A stretch of DNA of 64,000 nucleotides from UBA2277 sp035477615 (GCA_035477615.1 DATIKJ010000051.1:1-64000); one strand, 5' to 3'. Counted from the first letter of the stretch, positions 48,587 through 58,873 are shown. Notes: generated from the letters alone by a model not told the origin. Numbers and translations: made by a program.

Positions 48587-49113
48587 ATACTTTTCATTAA
48601 TATTTTGGCTCTATTTATTCGAGTACCCACTGTCCCTACTGGAAGACGTAGAATATCACTGATCTCTGTATAATTCTTTTCCTCAAGATAATACAGAACG
48701 AGTGGCTCTCTATAAATACCAGGCATTTTATTAAGACAAGAATGTGTATTTTCCATCATTTCTTTTTTAATAAAATCTTCTTCTATATCAACACCGCTAT
48801 CAAACTCAACGTCCTCACCAATAGGAATTTGTTTCCTATTTTTAAGTACTTCATTCATCGCTTCATTGTGAACAATCCGGTATATCCAGCTAGAAAATTT
48901 TTTGTTCACATTAAAGCCATTTAAGTTAACATACGCTTTGATAAATGCATTTTGTACTACATCGGCAGCATTATGTTCATCCCTCAAAATATTTCCTGCA
49001 TATCTGAGCAGTTTGATTTGATATCTCTCCATCAGCTCAGCATAATACTCTTTATTATCTTTTCTTACCAGCTCCACTACTTTTTCATCAGTTAAATTTG
49101 TAAGAGTATCCAT
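48568..49113 (-). CDS. ECF-type RNA polymerase sigma factor
   Basis: A 181-residue sigma-70 family protein with region 2 (YAELMERYQIKLLRYAGNILRDEHNAADVVQNAFIKAYVNL) and region 4 (HSCLNKMPGIYREPLVLYYLEEKNYTEISDILRLPVGTVGTRINRAKILM). It lacks regions 1 and 3, as ECF factors do. It leads a group with a membrane anti-sigma candidate and two exported proteins, suggesting an envelope-stress response. Confidence 0.93.
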   Translation of the reverse strand: MDTLTNLTDEKVVELVRKDNKEYYAELMERYQIKLLRYAGNILRDEHNAADVVQNAFIKAYVNLNGFNVNKKFSSWIYRIVHNEAMNEVLKNRKQIPIGEDVEFDSGVDIEEDFIKKEMMENTHSCLNKMPGIYREPLVLYYLEEKNYTEISDILRLPVGTVGTRINRAKILMKSICQKIK

Positions 49114-49181
49114 ATAATTACGTTTAGTTTACTCCAAAATCCAAACCGGCACCTTTAATATAGATGCCGGCTAAGACTTTG

Positions 49182-49559
49182 TTATTTAGCGTTTCTACCC
49201 TTACCCATTCCTTGTCCATTTCCCGAACCATTTCGAAGACCCAAACCTAGTTCAGTTCTAATCTTGTTAGCCTCTTCTGTTTTGCCTTGTAAGGCCAACT
49301 CGTGAGCTTCAACAAACTTTCCAAAATTACTTTGGTTTATCACCTGAGCCACTCTTCCATTATTACCCGCTACTAAGTTTTTCCAAGCATTGTAATCTTT
49401 ATTTTCAAATGCTTTAGTCATTGCTTCATGACGTTCTGTTGTATAGTTTGGTCCTTGCACACTAGGGTCACCTCTGTAGGCTTCTGCCATTCTCGGTGTC
49501 AATAATGCTCCGCCCAAAACTAATGCCGAAATTCCTAAAAATACTGTTTTATTAATCAT
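49182..49559 (-). CDS. Exported small helical protein
   Basis: About 125 residues: signal peptide (MINKTVFLGISALVLGGALLTPRMAEA), then a helical region with HEAMTKAFENKDYNAWKNLVAG and FVEAHELALQGKTEEANKIRTELGLG, and a Gly/Asn-rich basic tail. I chose ATG 49559 because AGGGGGTGATTGAG, a near-perfect SD, lies just upstream and the peptide that follows is a clean signal sequence. From memory such proteins accompany ECF sigma genes in CPR; function unknown. Confidence 0.72.
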   Translation of the reverse strand: MINKTVFLGISALVLGGALLTPRMAEAYRGDPSVQGPNYTTERHEAMTKAFENKDYNAWKNLVAGNNGRVAQVINQSNFGKFVEAHELALQGKTEEANKIRTELGLGLRNGSGNGQGMGKGRNAK

Positions 49560-49609
49560 CTCAATCACCCCCTTTCTACCTTTAATACAAGACTGGGACC
49601 AATTTTCTT

Positions 49610-50245
49610 TCAATCAAAAAATGCCTTCTCTCCACTCCCATCATCCACCACTGGCTGTTCATTTTGTCGATGATCATCCATCACTGTATCAAACTCTTGT
49701 AGATACTGCAGAACCATCTCTGGTGTCGTCGCAATTCTATATACTCTCAAAGCTCCAGGTCGACTCCCAATCAACATATTTTTTACCAACGACTCCATAA
49801 TAGAAAACCAAAAATCTCCATACAATATCAATGGTTTATGATGACCAAAATACAAGTAAGCCAAACCCCAAGCCATTCCAAACTCTGACAATGTTCCTGT
49901 CCCTCCGTTAAATATCACATACGCATTCCCAAGTTCCAAAAGTTTCATTGTTCGATCCACATAGTTATTCATGATCACTTCTCGATCCGCTTTGTTCAAA
50001 TGATCTTTTCCTTCAAAGTTCTCAATAAACTTAGGATAAAAAGTTGCCACTGTCGAAGTACCTCCACCCTCATGAGCTCCTTCTGTCGCCGCCCTCATTA
50101 CTCCAGGACCGCCACCGTTCACAATCTCCAAACCATTCTGTGCCAACAAACGAGTGACCTCTAATGTTTCACGATATAAAGAACTCTCAGGAGGACAGTC
50201 TGCAAAACCAAAAACTGTAATTGCCTTAATCTTTTTAAATGCCAT
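49610..50245 (-). CDS. LOG-family (lysine-decarboxylase-like) nucleotide phosphoribohydrolase
   Basis: A 211-residue Rossmann-fold protein. It has VFGFADCPPESSLYRE, VNGGGPGVMRAATEGAHEGGG and the family motif FNGGTGTLSEFGMAWGL (the PGGxGTxxE motif with Asn for Pro). LOG proteins cleave ribose-5-phosphate from nucleoside monophosphates. It follows rpe by nine bases; ribose-5-phosphate released here would feed rpe/rpiB, an inference from context. Confidence 0.86.
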   Translation of the reverse strand: MAFKKIKAITVFGFADCPPESSLYRETLEVTRLLAQNGLEIVNGGGPGVMRAATEGAHEGGGTSTVATFYPKFIENFEGKDHLNKADREVIMNNYVDRTMKLLELGNAYVIFNGGTGTLSEFGMAWGLAYLYFGHHKPLILYGDFWFSIMESLVKNMLIGSRPGALRVYRIATTPEMVLQYLQEFDTVMDDHRQNEQPVVDDGSGEKAFFD

Positions 50246-50254
50246 AACTTAATG

Positions 50255-50890
50255 CTACTCTATGTTTTCTAATTTTCGGTACACCATTTCTGGATCTTCG
50301 GAATTAAGAATCTCACTTCCTACCGCATACTCCATCTTTTCACCTCCCGCACCTAAACATTTTTTAATATTCTCCTCATTCAGACCGCCATCTATCATAA
50401 TCGTTACGGTTGAAGATAACTCTCTCACTTTTTTAATTTTCTCCAAAACCTGATTATCAAATTTTTGTCCTTGCGCCCCAGCCTTAACACTCATTAGCAA
50501 CACCACATCAACTAAATTTACCCATTCATCTAAGCCAATCAAAGAAGTCTCCAAGTCATAAGCCAATCCTGTTCTCATACCAGCCTCCTCAGCTTTTGTA
50601 ATAAACTCTTGTTTGTCTGTCATTTTCTCCACCTGTCCGTACACTACCGTTATTCCTGCTGCCACACATCGATCAATCCACTCTACTGGCTCTTCCACCA
50701 TCAAGTGTGCTTCGATCTCTGCCATGGTATCTACTTCTAGCAGTACTTCGGGCGTAACCGTCTCCACCGGAAAAAACTTTCCATCGATAATATCCATCTG
50801 CACTTTCGGTGCAAAAACTCCGACCTTGTTTAAATCCTCTTCAAATTTACTGATATCTTTTGCGAGTACTGTCGGAATTATTTTATTCAT
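50255..50890 (-). CDS. rpe: Ribulose-phosphate 3-epimerase
   Basis: TIM-barrel enzyme interconverting ribulose-5-P and xylulose-5-P, 211 residues. It has VQMDIIDGKFFP with the metal-site Asp, IEAHLMVEEP, VVLLMSVKAGAQGQKF and IMIDGGLNEENI. The active-site His of the usual HxDxMDG motif reads QMDIIDG, and SVxPGxxGQ reads SVKAGAQGQ, so it is a divergent member. It overlaps rpiB by four bases. Confidence 0.84.
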   Translation of the reverse strand: MNKIIPTVLAKDISKFEEDLNKVGVFAPKVQMDIIDGKFFPVETVTPEVLLEVDTMAEIEAHLMVEEPVEWIDRCVAAGITVVYGQVEKMTDKQEFITKAEEAGMRTGLAYDLETSLIGLDEWVNLVDVVLLMSVKAGAQGQKFDNQVLEKIKKVRELSSTVTIMIDGGLNEENIKKCLGAGGEKMEYAVGSEILNSEDPEMVYRKLENIE

Positions 50891-51327
50891 TGAATCAAAT
50901 TATCCAATTTCATAACTCGTCTTTTATAGTTCTCTCCACCATTAAAATTTTCTGTCAAAAATATCTTTATCATTCTTTCCACACTGACATTATCAATATA
51001 ATCTGCCGGAACAGAAAGACAATTGATATTGTCATCCGTTCTTCCTCTTCGCACTGCCTCATCATCAAAAGCCAAGCCGCACCTCACTCCTACAAATTTA
51101 TTGGCCGCAATCATCATCCCAAATCCATTTCGACAGAAAAGAATCACTTTATCATCATTTGTAATTGCCTCTTTTATAGCTGCCTTAGCATAATCTACAA
51201 AATCATCATCTTCCACCAACTCCCTTGCCCCAACATCAACCACTTCATAACCATCAGCCATAAGCCAAGCCTTTGCTTCTTCTTTTGTTTTAAAACCTCC
51301 ATGATCAGCTCCAATTATTACGTGCAT
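50887..51327 (-). CDS. rpiB: Ribose-5-phosphate isomerase B
   Basis: RpiB/LacAB family, 146 residues. The N-terminus VIIGADHGGFKTKEEAKAWL has the phosphate-binding DHxG; the active-site Cys is in ILFCRNGFGMMIAANKF and the catalytic His position near DNINCLSVPADYI. It converts ribose-5-P and ribulose-5-P. With rpe, transketolase and aldolase in the same window, a non-oxidative pentose route is well represented. Confidence 0.9.
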   Translation of the reverse strand: MHVIIGADHGGFKTKEEAKAWLMADGYEVVDVGARELVEDDDFVDYAKAAIKEAITNDDKVILFCRNGFGMMIAANKFVGVRCGLAFDDEAVRRGRTDDNINCLSVPADYIDNVSVERMIKIFLTENFNGGENYKRRVMKLDNLIQ

Positions 51328-51339
51328 ATATACAATATA

Positions 51340-51636
51340 TCAAAATCCAAACTCAGCTTTCAGTTCGTCACTCATTAGATCTTTACTCCAGGGTGGATCC
51401 CAGACCAACTCCACTATTAATTTCTTCACTTCCGGAACTCCTTTTAAAGCATCATTAATTTTTTTATCGATCACTGGTGCCAGAGGACATCCCGGACTTG
51501 TAAGAGTCATCTCCACTTCCGCTTCACCTGCTTCATAACGCACGTCATAAATAAGTCCCAAATCCACAATCGACACACCAAGCTCTGGATCAATTACTTT
51601 TTTTAACGCCTCCCAAATTTTATCCTCCACCATCAT
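51340..51636 (-). CDS. DUF59/MIP18-type iron-sulfur assembly protein (SufT-like)
   Basis: A 98-residue protein with the family signature VIDPELGVSIVDLGLIYDV and the conserved Cys in TLTSPGCPLAPVI. Such proteins (SufT, PaaD, MIP18) help iron-sulfur cluster maturation. It lies downstream of the suf cluster in the same run of genes, which supports the role. Confidence 0.9.
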   Translation of the reverse strand: MMVEDKIWEALKKVIDPELGVSIVDLGLIYDVRYEAGEAEVEMTLTSPGCPLAPVIDKKINDALKGVPEVKKLIVELVWDPPWSKDLMSDELKAEFGF

Positions 51637-51827
51637 TTTTTCATTCTAAACTCTGCTTCGATCAATACAAACACTCCCCAAATAGCCGCTGTCAAACCAA
51701 CCAACATCCACTGAGTACTCGCTAGCCAAAGATCAGTTCCCAAAGCTCCAATCAAAGCCAAAACTACACACACAATTGAAAAATATATTAAAGTTTTTCC
51801 CATCGCTAATTTATCTTTACTTCTCAT
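51633..51827 (-). CDS. Small two-helix membrane protein
   Basis: A 64-residue protein with two hydrophobic segments (about 9-30 and 35-55) and short basic ends. Not recognised. It overlaps the DUF59 gene by four bases and follows the ferredoxin gene by 16 bases; RC sequence upstream has GGGAGGTGAAAGC, a strong SD close to the ATG. Confidence 0.66.
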   Translation of the reverse strand: MRSKDKLAMGKTLIYFSIVCVVLALIGALGTDLWLASTQWMLVGLTAAIWGVFVLIEAEFRMKK

Positions 51828-51843
51828 GCTTTCACCTCCCTTC

Positions 51844-52092
51844 TTATCTCGGCCACACGGTTTCTCCGGTTTCCGTATTAATAATTTTTATTGCTATCAT
51901 CGGACAAGACTGTGCTGCCAGAAGTTTTTCCTCGTCACTATTTCCGTCCTGATCAATCAATCCAACTTTCCCGTCAGTCCCAATTCTAAAAGTTAAATTT
52001 GCCAAATCTACACACGAACCGGAACCAATACACTTATTTTTATCAACTACCACTTTATACTTGGTCATTACTGGTTCATCGTTCATTACCAT
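51844..52092 (-). CDS. Ferredoxin, single-cluster type
   Basis: A small ferredoxin (about 75-83 residues depending on start; the frame stays open to 52140 inside the FNR gene). The cluster ligands are CIGSGSC and the later SCPMIAI. The middle Cys of a 4Fe-4S CxxCxxC motif is replaced (G-S), so three Cys remain, as in 3Fe-4S ferredoxins such as P450 partners. It probably passes electrons with the neighbouring FNR-like reductase. The start is uncertain; ATG 52092 is the first one free of overlap. Confidence 0.82.
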   Translation of the reverse strand: MVMNDEPVMTKYKVVVDKNKCIGSGSCVDLANLTFRIGTDGKVGLIDQDGNSDEEKLLAAQSCPMIAIKIINTETGETVWPR

Positions 52093-52099
52093 CAGTTTA

Positions 52100-52807
52100 T
52101 CATGCAAATCGTTCATAAAAAATCTGTACCTCTGGCACACCTTTTTTCAAAAGCAGTTCTTTAACTCCCACAATCATATCCGGATTGCCACACAAATAAG
52201 CTGTCATTTCTTTCCATTGCAAACTCATCTTTTCAATCGTCTCGCCCACATGCCCTTGTTTTCCTGGCCAATCATTTCCTGGTTTCGACAAAACAGTCTC
52301 AAAATGGAAATTTTCGTAATCCCTTTGCAGTTTATCAATCTCCTTTACCCAATAAAGATCAGACTCATACCTCATTCCCCATACTAGATGTACCTGACCC
52401 CGAAAATTCCTATTCACCAACAAATTATCAATCATTGGTTTTAAAGGCACTACCCCAGTTCCAGTTCCCACAAACAACAGCTCTTTTTCCGTCGCAAAAA
52501 CTTCCTCACCTACTACAAATCTTCCTAAAAATCCCAACACCTCAACCGAGTCCCCAACTTTAAGATCAATAATGTATTTTGAACCCTCTCCCATTGGAGA
52601 TACATCAATTACCAAATCAATCGTTTTCTTTCCCGGCAAACTCGCTACCGAATAAGACCTTCGCAAACCTTCTTTATTTACTTTCAAACTCACAAACTGC
52701 CCTGGTAAAAAAGAGACTACTTCTTCCAGTTCAATTCCTACCAACCAAGTCTTACCAGACAAACTGGTCTTGTAATTTACTCTACCTAGCATTTTCTTTG
52801 CACTCAT
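52100..52807 (-). CDS. Ferredoxin-NAD(P)+ reductase-like flavoprotein
   Basis: A 235-residue FNR-superfamily enzyme. The FAD domain has LRRSYSVASLPG (RxYS motif) and GEGSKYIIDLKVGDSVEVLGFLG; the NAD(P) domain has ELLFVGTGTGVVPLKPMI and ends AYLCGNPDMIVGVKELLLKKG with the aromatic F near the C-terminus (IFYERFA). It likely exchanges electrons between NAD(P)H and the adjacent ferredoxin, possibly for cluster assembly by the suf proteins upstream. Confidence 0.9.
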   Translation of the reverse strand: MSAKKMLGRVNYKTSLSGKTWLVGIELEEVVSFLPGQFVSLKVNKEGLRRSYSVASLPGKKTIDLVIDVSPMGEGSKYIIDLKVGDSVEVLGFLGRFVVGEEVFATEKELLFVGTGTGVVPLKPMIDNLLVNRNFRGQVHLVWGMRYESDLYWVKEIDKLQRDYENFHFETVLSKPGNDWPGKQGHVGETIEKMSLQWKEMTAYLCGNPDMIVGVKELLLKKGVPEVQIFYERFA

Positions 52808-52821
52808 GTCTTATCTTAACT

Positions 52822-53511
52822 CTAATTTAAAGCAATCCAAATTCCTACTGCTATTAATACTACTCCCATAACAAACCTCATCCATTTCGTATTTTTGTGT
52901 TCCCACTCTTTCATTTCTACAACCTGTCTACCACCAATCATCACCAGTAAAACCACAATCAAAGGTAAAATAAATATCAGGTTGTAATAGAAAAAATATC
53001 CCAGTACTTTTGTCATTTCCAAACCTGACCTAGCTATTACTGCGGTAGTTCCAATATACAAAGGTAACATACACGGTGTCGAAAACACTGTTGTCAAAAA
53101 TCCAATCAAAACTGTTACTCCATAGTTAGTTTTTGCCATCAACTTTGTTAGTTTTTCGAATCCTTTCATACTCATTCTTAAATGAATCGGTAAATTTGAC
53201 AAACACACATCCTTAAGCTGAATTACTCCGGCAATAATCAACACTCCCCCCACAATATATTTGAAAACACTCGCCAGCCACCAACGCTGAATATAATAAG
53301 CAAGTCCATAAAACAACAATCCTGTTAAAAGATACGTTACAAATACTGCCCCGATATATACTAAGCCTGTTTTCAAAACAAAGTTCTTTTCTTTTCCTCT
53401 TCGTCCGAAAACAATCAGGTATCCTAAAAAGGTTATCATCATTCCAATTCCACAGGGGTTCAACCCATTGGTCAAAGCAGCTGCCGTTAGCAACGATAAA
53501 TTTATTTCCAT
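52822..53511 (-). CDS. CcdA/DsbD-type membrane thiol transporter
   Basis: A 229-residue protein with six transmembrane helices. The two redox Cys of the CcdA/DsbD core are visible: GLNPCGIGMM near residue 19 and VFSTPCMLPLYIG near residue 143. Such proteins carry reducing power from cytoplasmic thioredoxin across the membrane. It abuts the DsbA-like gene directly upstream, suggesting they act as a pair outside the membrane. Confidence 0.88.
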   Translation of the reverse strand: MEINLSLLTAAALTNGLNPCGIGMMITFLGYLIVFGRRGKEKNFVLKTGLVYIGAVFVTYLLTGLLFYGLAYYIQRWWLASVFKYIVGGVLIIAGVIQLKDVCLSNLPIHLRMSMKGFEKLTKLMAKTNYGVTVLIGFLTTVFSTPCMLPLYIGTTAVIARSGLEMTKVLGYFFYYNLIFILPLIVVLLVMIGGRQVVEMKEWEHKNTKWMRFVMGVVLIAVGIWIALN

Positions 53512-54141
53512 TTAATATGTTTTAAGTAATTCGTTAACTTTAGCTACCACAAAATCAATCGCTATTTGTTCTCCATTTACAAAGATTGTTGGCGTTCCAG
53601 AAAGTCGTAAGCTATTTCCTAAATTAAGATCTTTTTGTACTTCAGCCATTACTTCACTCGAGTTAAGTTTTTCCTTAAAAACAGTTTCCTCCAATCCCAA
53701 ACTCTTTGCATACTCTATCAGTTTGTCTTCAACTTTAACCTCAGTAGACCATTCCTCCTGTTTCTCAAACAACAAGTCCATCATCTCCCATTCTTTTCCC
53801 ATGACTCTCGCTGCCTCCACTGCTCTTGCAGAAATCTGAGAATATCTATGAATTCCAAGAGGAAAATGTCTAAAAATCATCCTAACCCCCGAAGTACTAT
53901 CCAAACTCTTCATCAGTTCATGTGCTCTTTTACATGCCGGACACTCCATGTCGGAAAAATTGACAATGGTTACTTTTGTTTCCCCATATTCTTTGATTAG
54001 CTTTGCTCCATCGATAAGTCTGTTTTGATCCACAATAAGTGATGTAGACTGACCAGCCATTCTTGACAATCCAAAAATCACAACCATCACCAAAAAAGCA
54101 CTTCCAAGTAACACATTAAATATTAATCTCCAATCATTCAT
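53512..54141 (-). CDS. DsbA-like thiol oxidoreductase, membrane-anchored
   Basis: A 209-residue protein with an N-terminal signal anchor (about 5-26) and a DsbA-fold thioredoxin domain: VTIVNFSDMECPACKRAHEL carries the active-site CPAC, and LRLSGTPTIFVNGEQI is the cis-Pro loop. It should form or repair disulfides in external proteins. It overlaps sufU by four bases and abuts the CcdA-like gene. Confidence 0.92.
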   Translation of the reverse strand: MNDWRLIFNVLLGSAFLVMVVIFGLSRMAGQSTSLIVDQNRLIDGAKLIKEYGETKVTIVNFSDMECPACKRAHELMKSLDSTSGVRMIFRHFPLGIHRYSQISARAVEAARVMGKEWEMMDLLFEKQEEWSTEVKVEDKLIEYAKSLGLEETVFKEKLNSSEVMAEVQKDLNLGNSLRLSGTPTIFVNGEQIAIDFVVAKVNELLKTY

Positions 54142-54509
54142 TCTTGTTCAAACACTCTTAATAATCCACGATAGGCGAGTGTTGCACACTTCATTCTTCC
54201 CGCATTTATCTCTCCTCCAAGCATTTCTACCACCCCATCCTCTCCAAATATTTCTAAATCACTTTTGTTCATTCCTACCACCTTTTCCGACAACATCGAT
54301 GCCCCAGCTGTCGAGATAGCACAGCCTATCCCTTGCCACTTCATATCCAAAATTTTTCCATCATCCAATTTCACAAAAATTTTAATAATGTCTCCACAAG
54401 AAGAATTTACCTCATCAATTACTCTATCAGCATTCTCAATCTCTCCCTGATTCCTCGGGTTTTTATAATGATCGATAATAATCTCTCGGTATTCAGACAT
54501 CTTAGGCAA
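54138..54509 (-). CDS. sufU: SufU/IscU-type iron-sulfur scaffold
   Basis: A 123-residue scaffold protein. The three conserved Cys are in EVNSSCGDIIKIFVKL, GIGCAISTAGASML and GRMKCATLAYRGLL. The protein receives sulfur from SufS, either as a scaffold or a zinc-type sulfur acceptor. It overlaps sufS by eight bases and the DsbA-like gene by four. Confidence 0.93.
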   Translation of the reverse strand: MPKMSEYREIIIDHYKNPRNQGEIENADRVIDEVNSSCGDIIKIFVKLDDGKILDMKWQGIGCAISTAGASMLSEKVVGMNKSDLEIFGEDGVVEMLGGEINAGRMKCATLAYRGLLRVFEQE

Positions 54510-55782
54510 AAACTTTTGGTACCTCTCTTAATTTTTGAACAAAAAAGTCAATTTCTTCTTTGGTGTTATATAGATAAAAGGTTGCTCTCACCATTGCACT
54601 CACTCCAAAATTTGCCACTAAGGGAGCCGCACAATGATGTCCGGATCTAACAGCAACTCCATAATTATCCAGTATCTGAGCCGTATCATGGGCATGCACG
54701 CCCACTACATTAAACGATATTACTCCTCCACGTCTTTCTATTTCTGGACCATATAGAATTACCAGATCTTCACTTTCTAGTTCTTCCATCTTTTCCAAAG
54801 CATAACTCATCAGTTTTTTTTCATAAACATGAACTTCATCCATGCCAATTTTTTGTAAATAATCCACTGCTGCACCCAGTCCCACAATTCCAGCTATATC
54901 CGGTGTTCCTGCTTCAAATTTACTCGGCAGTTCTGCCCAGGTTGCACTCGTCAACTTCACCTCATTAATCATATCTCCACCATAAAGAAATGGCTTCATT
55001 CCGTTTAATATTTCTTTCTTCCCCCACAACACTCCCACTCCCGTCGGACCAAGCATTTTATGTCCAGAAAAAACCAAGAAGTCTACCCCCATCTTCACTA
55101 CATCAACTTTCATATGTGGCACCATCTGCGCCCCATCAACCAATATCAGAGCTTCAGATGACAGACTTCTCACCATCCTCACAATCAATTCCATTGGCGT
55201 CACTGTTCCCAACACATTTGACTGCCCTGTAAAAGCTACCATTTTCACTTTCGAGTCCAACATATTTTTCCATCCACCAATCACTACTTTCAAACCATTT
55301 TCTTCCATAGTTTTTACTTCACTATCATTAATCAGTTCTCCTTTTTTATCGATATCTACTACTCGAAGTTCAGCCCCTTTTCTTCTACACAGTTCCTGCC
55401 ACGGAATCATGTTCGAGTGGTGCTCCAGTTTTGTAATCACCACCGCATCACCCTCATTTATATATTCCTCACCCCAAGAATAAGCTATCAGGTTAATACT
55501 CTCAGTTGTATTTCTAGTAAAGATTACTTCCTCGCTTCTTCCTCCAATAAAATTGGCCACTTTATTTCTTGCTTCATCTACTAGTCGGGTTGATTCAACA
55601 GATATTTCATAAACTCCGCGATGAATATTTGCATTTGTCTCACGATAATACTTATCTATCGCCTCAATCACCATCAAAGGTTTTTGGCTGGTCGCTCCGC
55701 TATCCAAATACACCAAAGGATTACTTATTATTTTTCTATGCAAAATAGGGAAGTCTGCTCTAATTTGTGTTACATCAAACAT
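54502..55782 (-). CDS. sufS: Cysteine desulfurase SufS
   Basis: PLP enzyme of 426 residues that takes sulfur from cysteine. The N-terminus DFPILHRKIISNPLVYLDSGATSQKP, the PLP Lys in VFSGHKMLGPTGVGVLWG, and the catalytic Cys in RSGHHCAAPLV are all present, making it a group II (SufS) desulfurase. It follows the short SufD by two bases and overlaps sufU. Confidence 0.96.
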   Translation of the reverse strand: MFDVTQIRADFPILHRKIISNPLVYLDSGATSQKPLMVIEAIDKYYRETNANIHRGVYEISVESTRLVDEARNKVANFIGGRSEEVIFTRNTTESINLIAYSWGEEYINEGDAVVITKLEHHSNMIPWQELCRRKGAELRVVDIDKKGELINDSEVKTMEENGLKVVIGGWKNMLDSKVKMVAFTGQSNVLGTVTPMELIVRMVRSLSSEALILVDGAQMVPHMKVDVVKMGVDFLVFSGHKMLGPTGVGVLWGKKEILNGMKPFLYGGDMINEVKLTSATWAELPSKFEAGTPDIAGIVGLGAAVDYLQKIGMDEVHVYEKKLMSYALEKMEELESEDLVILYGPEIERRGGVISFNVVGVHAHDTAQILDNYGVAVRSGHHCAAPLVANFGVSAMVRATFYLYNTKEEIDFFVQKLREVPKVFA

Positions 55783-55784
55783 AC

Positions 55785-56249
55785 TTAATTGTAATCCAGA
55801 AATCCTTTAATAATCATATTTTTTGCTTCCATTTCTCCTACACCCCGAGACTTCAAATAAAACAGTTGTTCTTCATCAATTTTTCCTACACTTGCCGAAT
55901 GACTCGCCTTTACTCTATTAGCCTCAATCTCTAGTTCTGGTTCCGCCGTAGCACTTGATTTCTTATCCAAAAGCAAAATTTTCATTGATAAAAAACTATC
56001 CGTTTCCTGTGCCTGCTTGGCGATCTTTACTAATCCTTTAACTCTAACTCTCGCTCCATTCTCCGCTATACCTTTAATCACTACTCTACCAAAAGTATTT
56101 AGAGCAAGATGTGCTATCACCAAATTCAACTCATAATCTCCGGCATCCCTTGCCTCAATAACTCCCAGCCACTCCAACTTCTCACCTTCTTTACTCAACT
56201 GAAGTTTTATTTCGTGTTTTCCTGGGCTTTTTATTAAGTATTTTTCCAT
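55785..56249 (-). CDS. SufD-like protein, strongly shortened
   Basis: A 154-residue SufBD-core protein. Only the beta-helix core and the C-terminus remain: KIDEEQLFYLKSRGVGEMEAKNMIIKGFLDY is the typical end of SufB/SufD and AHLALNTFGRVVIKG the core. Normal SufD is ~400 residues, so the N-terminal domain is missing. No frameshift remnant is seen between it and sufB (five bases apart). It presumably pairs with SufB in a reduced SufBCD complex. Confidence 0.85.
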   Translation of the reverse strand: MEKYLIKSPGKHEIKLQLSKEGEKLEWLGVIEARDAGDYELNLVIAHLALNTFGRVVIKGIAENGARVRVKGLVKIAKQAQETDSFLSMKILLLDKKSSATAEPELEIEANRVKASHSASVGKIDEEQLFYLKSRGVGEMEAKNMIIKGFLDYN

Positions 56250-56254
56250 ATTCT

Positions 56255-57681
<1,427 letters not shown>

Positions 57682-57685
<4 letters not shown>

Positions 57686-58413
57686 TCAGCTAATTGATAT
57701 CCATTCTTTTCCAATCTGTCTACTATTTCCTTTCCTCCTCTTTCTACTATCACTCCATCTTTCATGACTGCCACTTTGTCAGGGTTTAAGTAGTTCAAAA
57801 CCCTTTGATAATGAGTAATTACCAAAACACTCATTTTTTCTTCTTTAACCATCTCTGCCACACTCCTTGCTATTGTAGCCATCGCATCAATGTCTAGACC
57901 ACTATCAATCTCATCCATTATCAATAGTTTCGGCTTCAGTACTCTCATCTGCAGTATCTCCATTTTTTTCTTCTCTCCACCACTAAACCCTTCATTGAGT
58001 CCTCTACCCAACAACTCAGGACTCAAACTCAATTTCTCTGCTTCTCTCTCAACTGTTTTTTTTAGATCCAGTGCTGACACTACTTTATCTTTATTCTTTA
58101 TTCTCAATGCTGTAAGCAACATCTCTCGTACTGTAACTCCCGGAATTGCCACTGGGTGCTGAAAAGCTAAATAAATTCCTTTGTTCGCTCTCTCGTCCGG
58201 CGTCATCAATTGCATATCTTGTCCTTCAAAAGAAATTACTCCATCATATACTTCATATATCGGATTTCCGATTACTGTCGAAGCCAAGCTAGATTTTCCA
58301 GACCCATTCGGTCCCATCAAAACAAAAATCTCTCCCTCATTCAAAGACAAATTCACTCCCTTTAAAATTTCCTTACCTTCTACTTTTACTTTCAAATTTT
58401 TTATTGTCAACAT
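57682..58413 (-). CDS. sufC: SufC ATPase
   Basis: ABC-type ATPase of about 243 residues that drives SufBCD. Walker A is MGPNGSGKSSLAST, the signature is GFSGGEKKKMEILQM, Walker B KLLIMDEIDSGLD, and the H-loop VITHYQRVL. I chose ATG 58413 (MLTIKNLKV) over an open upstream extension because the domain begins there. It is the first suf gene behind the Rrf2 regulator. Confidence 0.95.
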
Positions 58414-58485
58414 TTTTTTGTTTATCTTTGCAAGGATTTGAGAATTATGACAATTTTCCACCGTTAAGCACTAAATACTTGTTTC

Positions 58486-58872
58486 TTACTTAATAAGATC
58501 CTCCAAGGTGTATTTTTCAAGCAATCTATTAATATCCTCAGTTAGCATTTCCATAAATCCCACTTGTCCACAACCACCCTCCATCGGACACTCAGAGCAA
58601 TTAACTGGCTCTACTTCTCCCTCAATTGCCTCTAAAGCCTCTCTAATCTGAATTTCTTTAGGTTCATAGTTTAAGCCATAACCTCCACCCTTACCTTCAC
58701 GACTATTAAGAATTCCAGCCTCAACTAGAGAAGCTGCAATTTTACTCATGAAGGCTCTAGGCATCCCCATCTCGGCTAGCTCCTTTAAATTGACACGGCC
58801 CTTCCGGCCCCTTAAAGCCAAAACAGAAAGCATTGATAAGCCATAATCAGCCTTTTTAGTTAGTGTAAACAT
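58486..58872 (-). CDS. Rrf2-family regulator of the suf operon
   Basis: A 128-residue winged-helix regulator (FTLTKKADYGLSMLSVLAL..GRVNLKELAEMGMPRAFMSKIAASLVEAGIL). It has three Cys in PVNCSECPMEGGCGQVG, comparable to the three Fe-S ligands of IscR, so it probably senses cluster status. A 25-bp inverted repeat at 58874-58898 covers its own -10. It heads the suf run, which suggests autoregulation of the whole set. Confidence 0.92.
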   Translation of the reverse strand: MFTLTKKADYGLSMLSVLALRGRKGRVNLKELAEMGMPRAFMSKIAASLVEAGILNSREGKGGGYGLNYEPKEIQIREALEAIEGEVEPVNCSECPMEGGCGQVGFMEMLTEDINRLLEKYTLEDLIK

Positions 58873-58873
58873 A

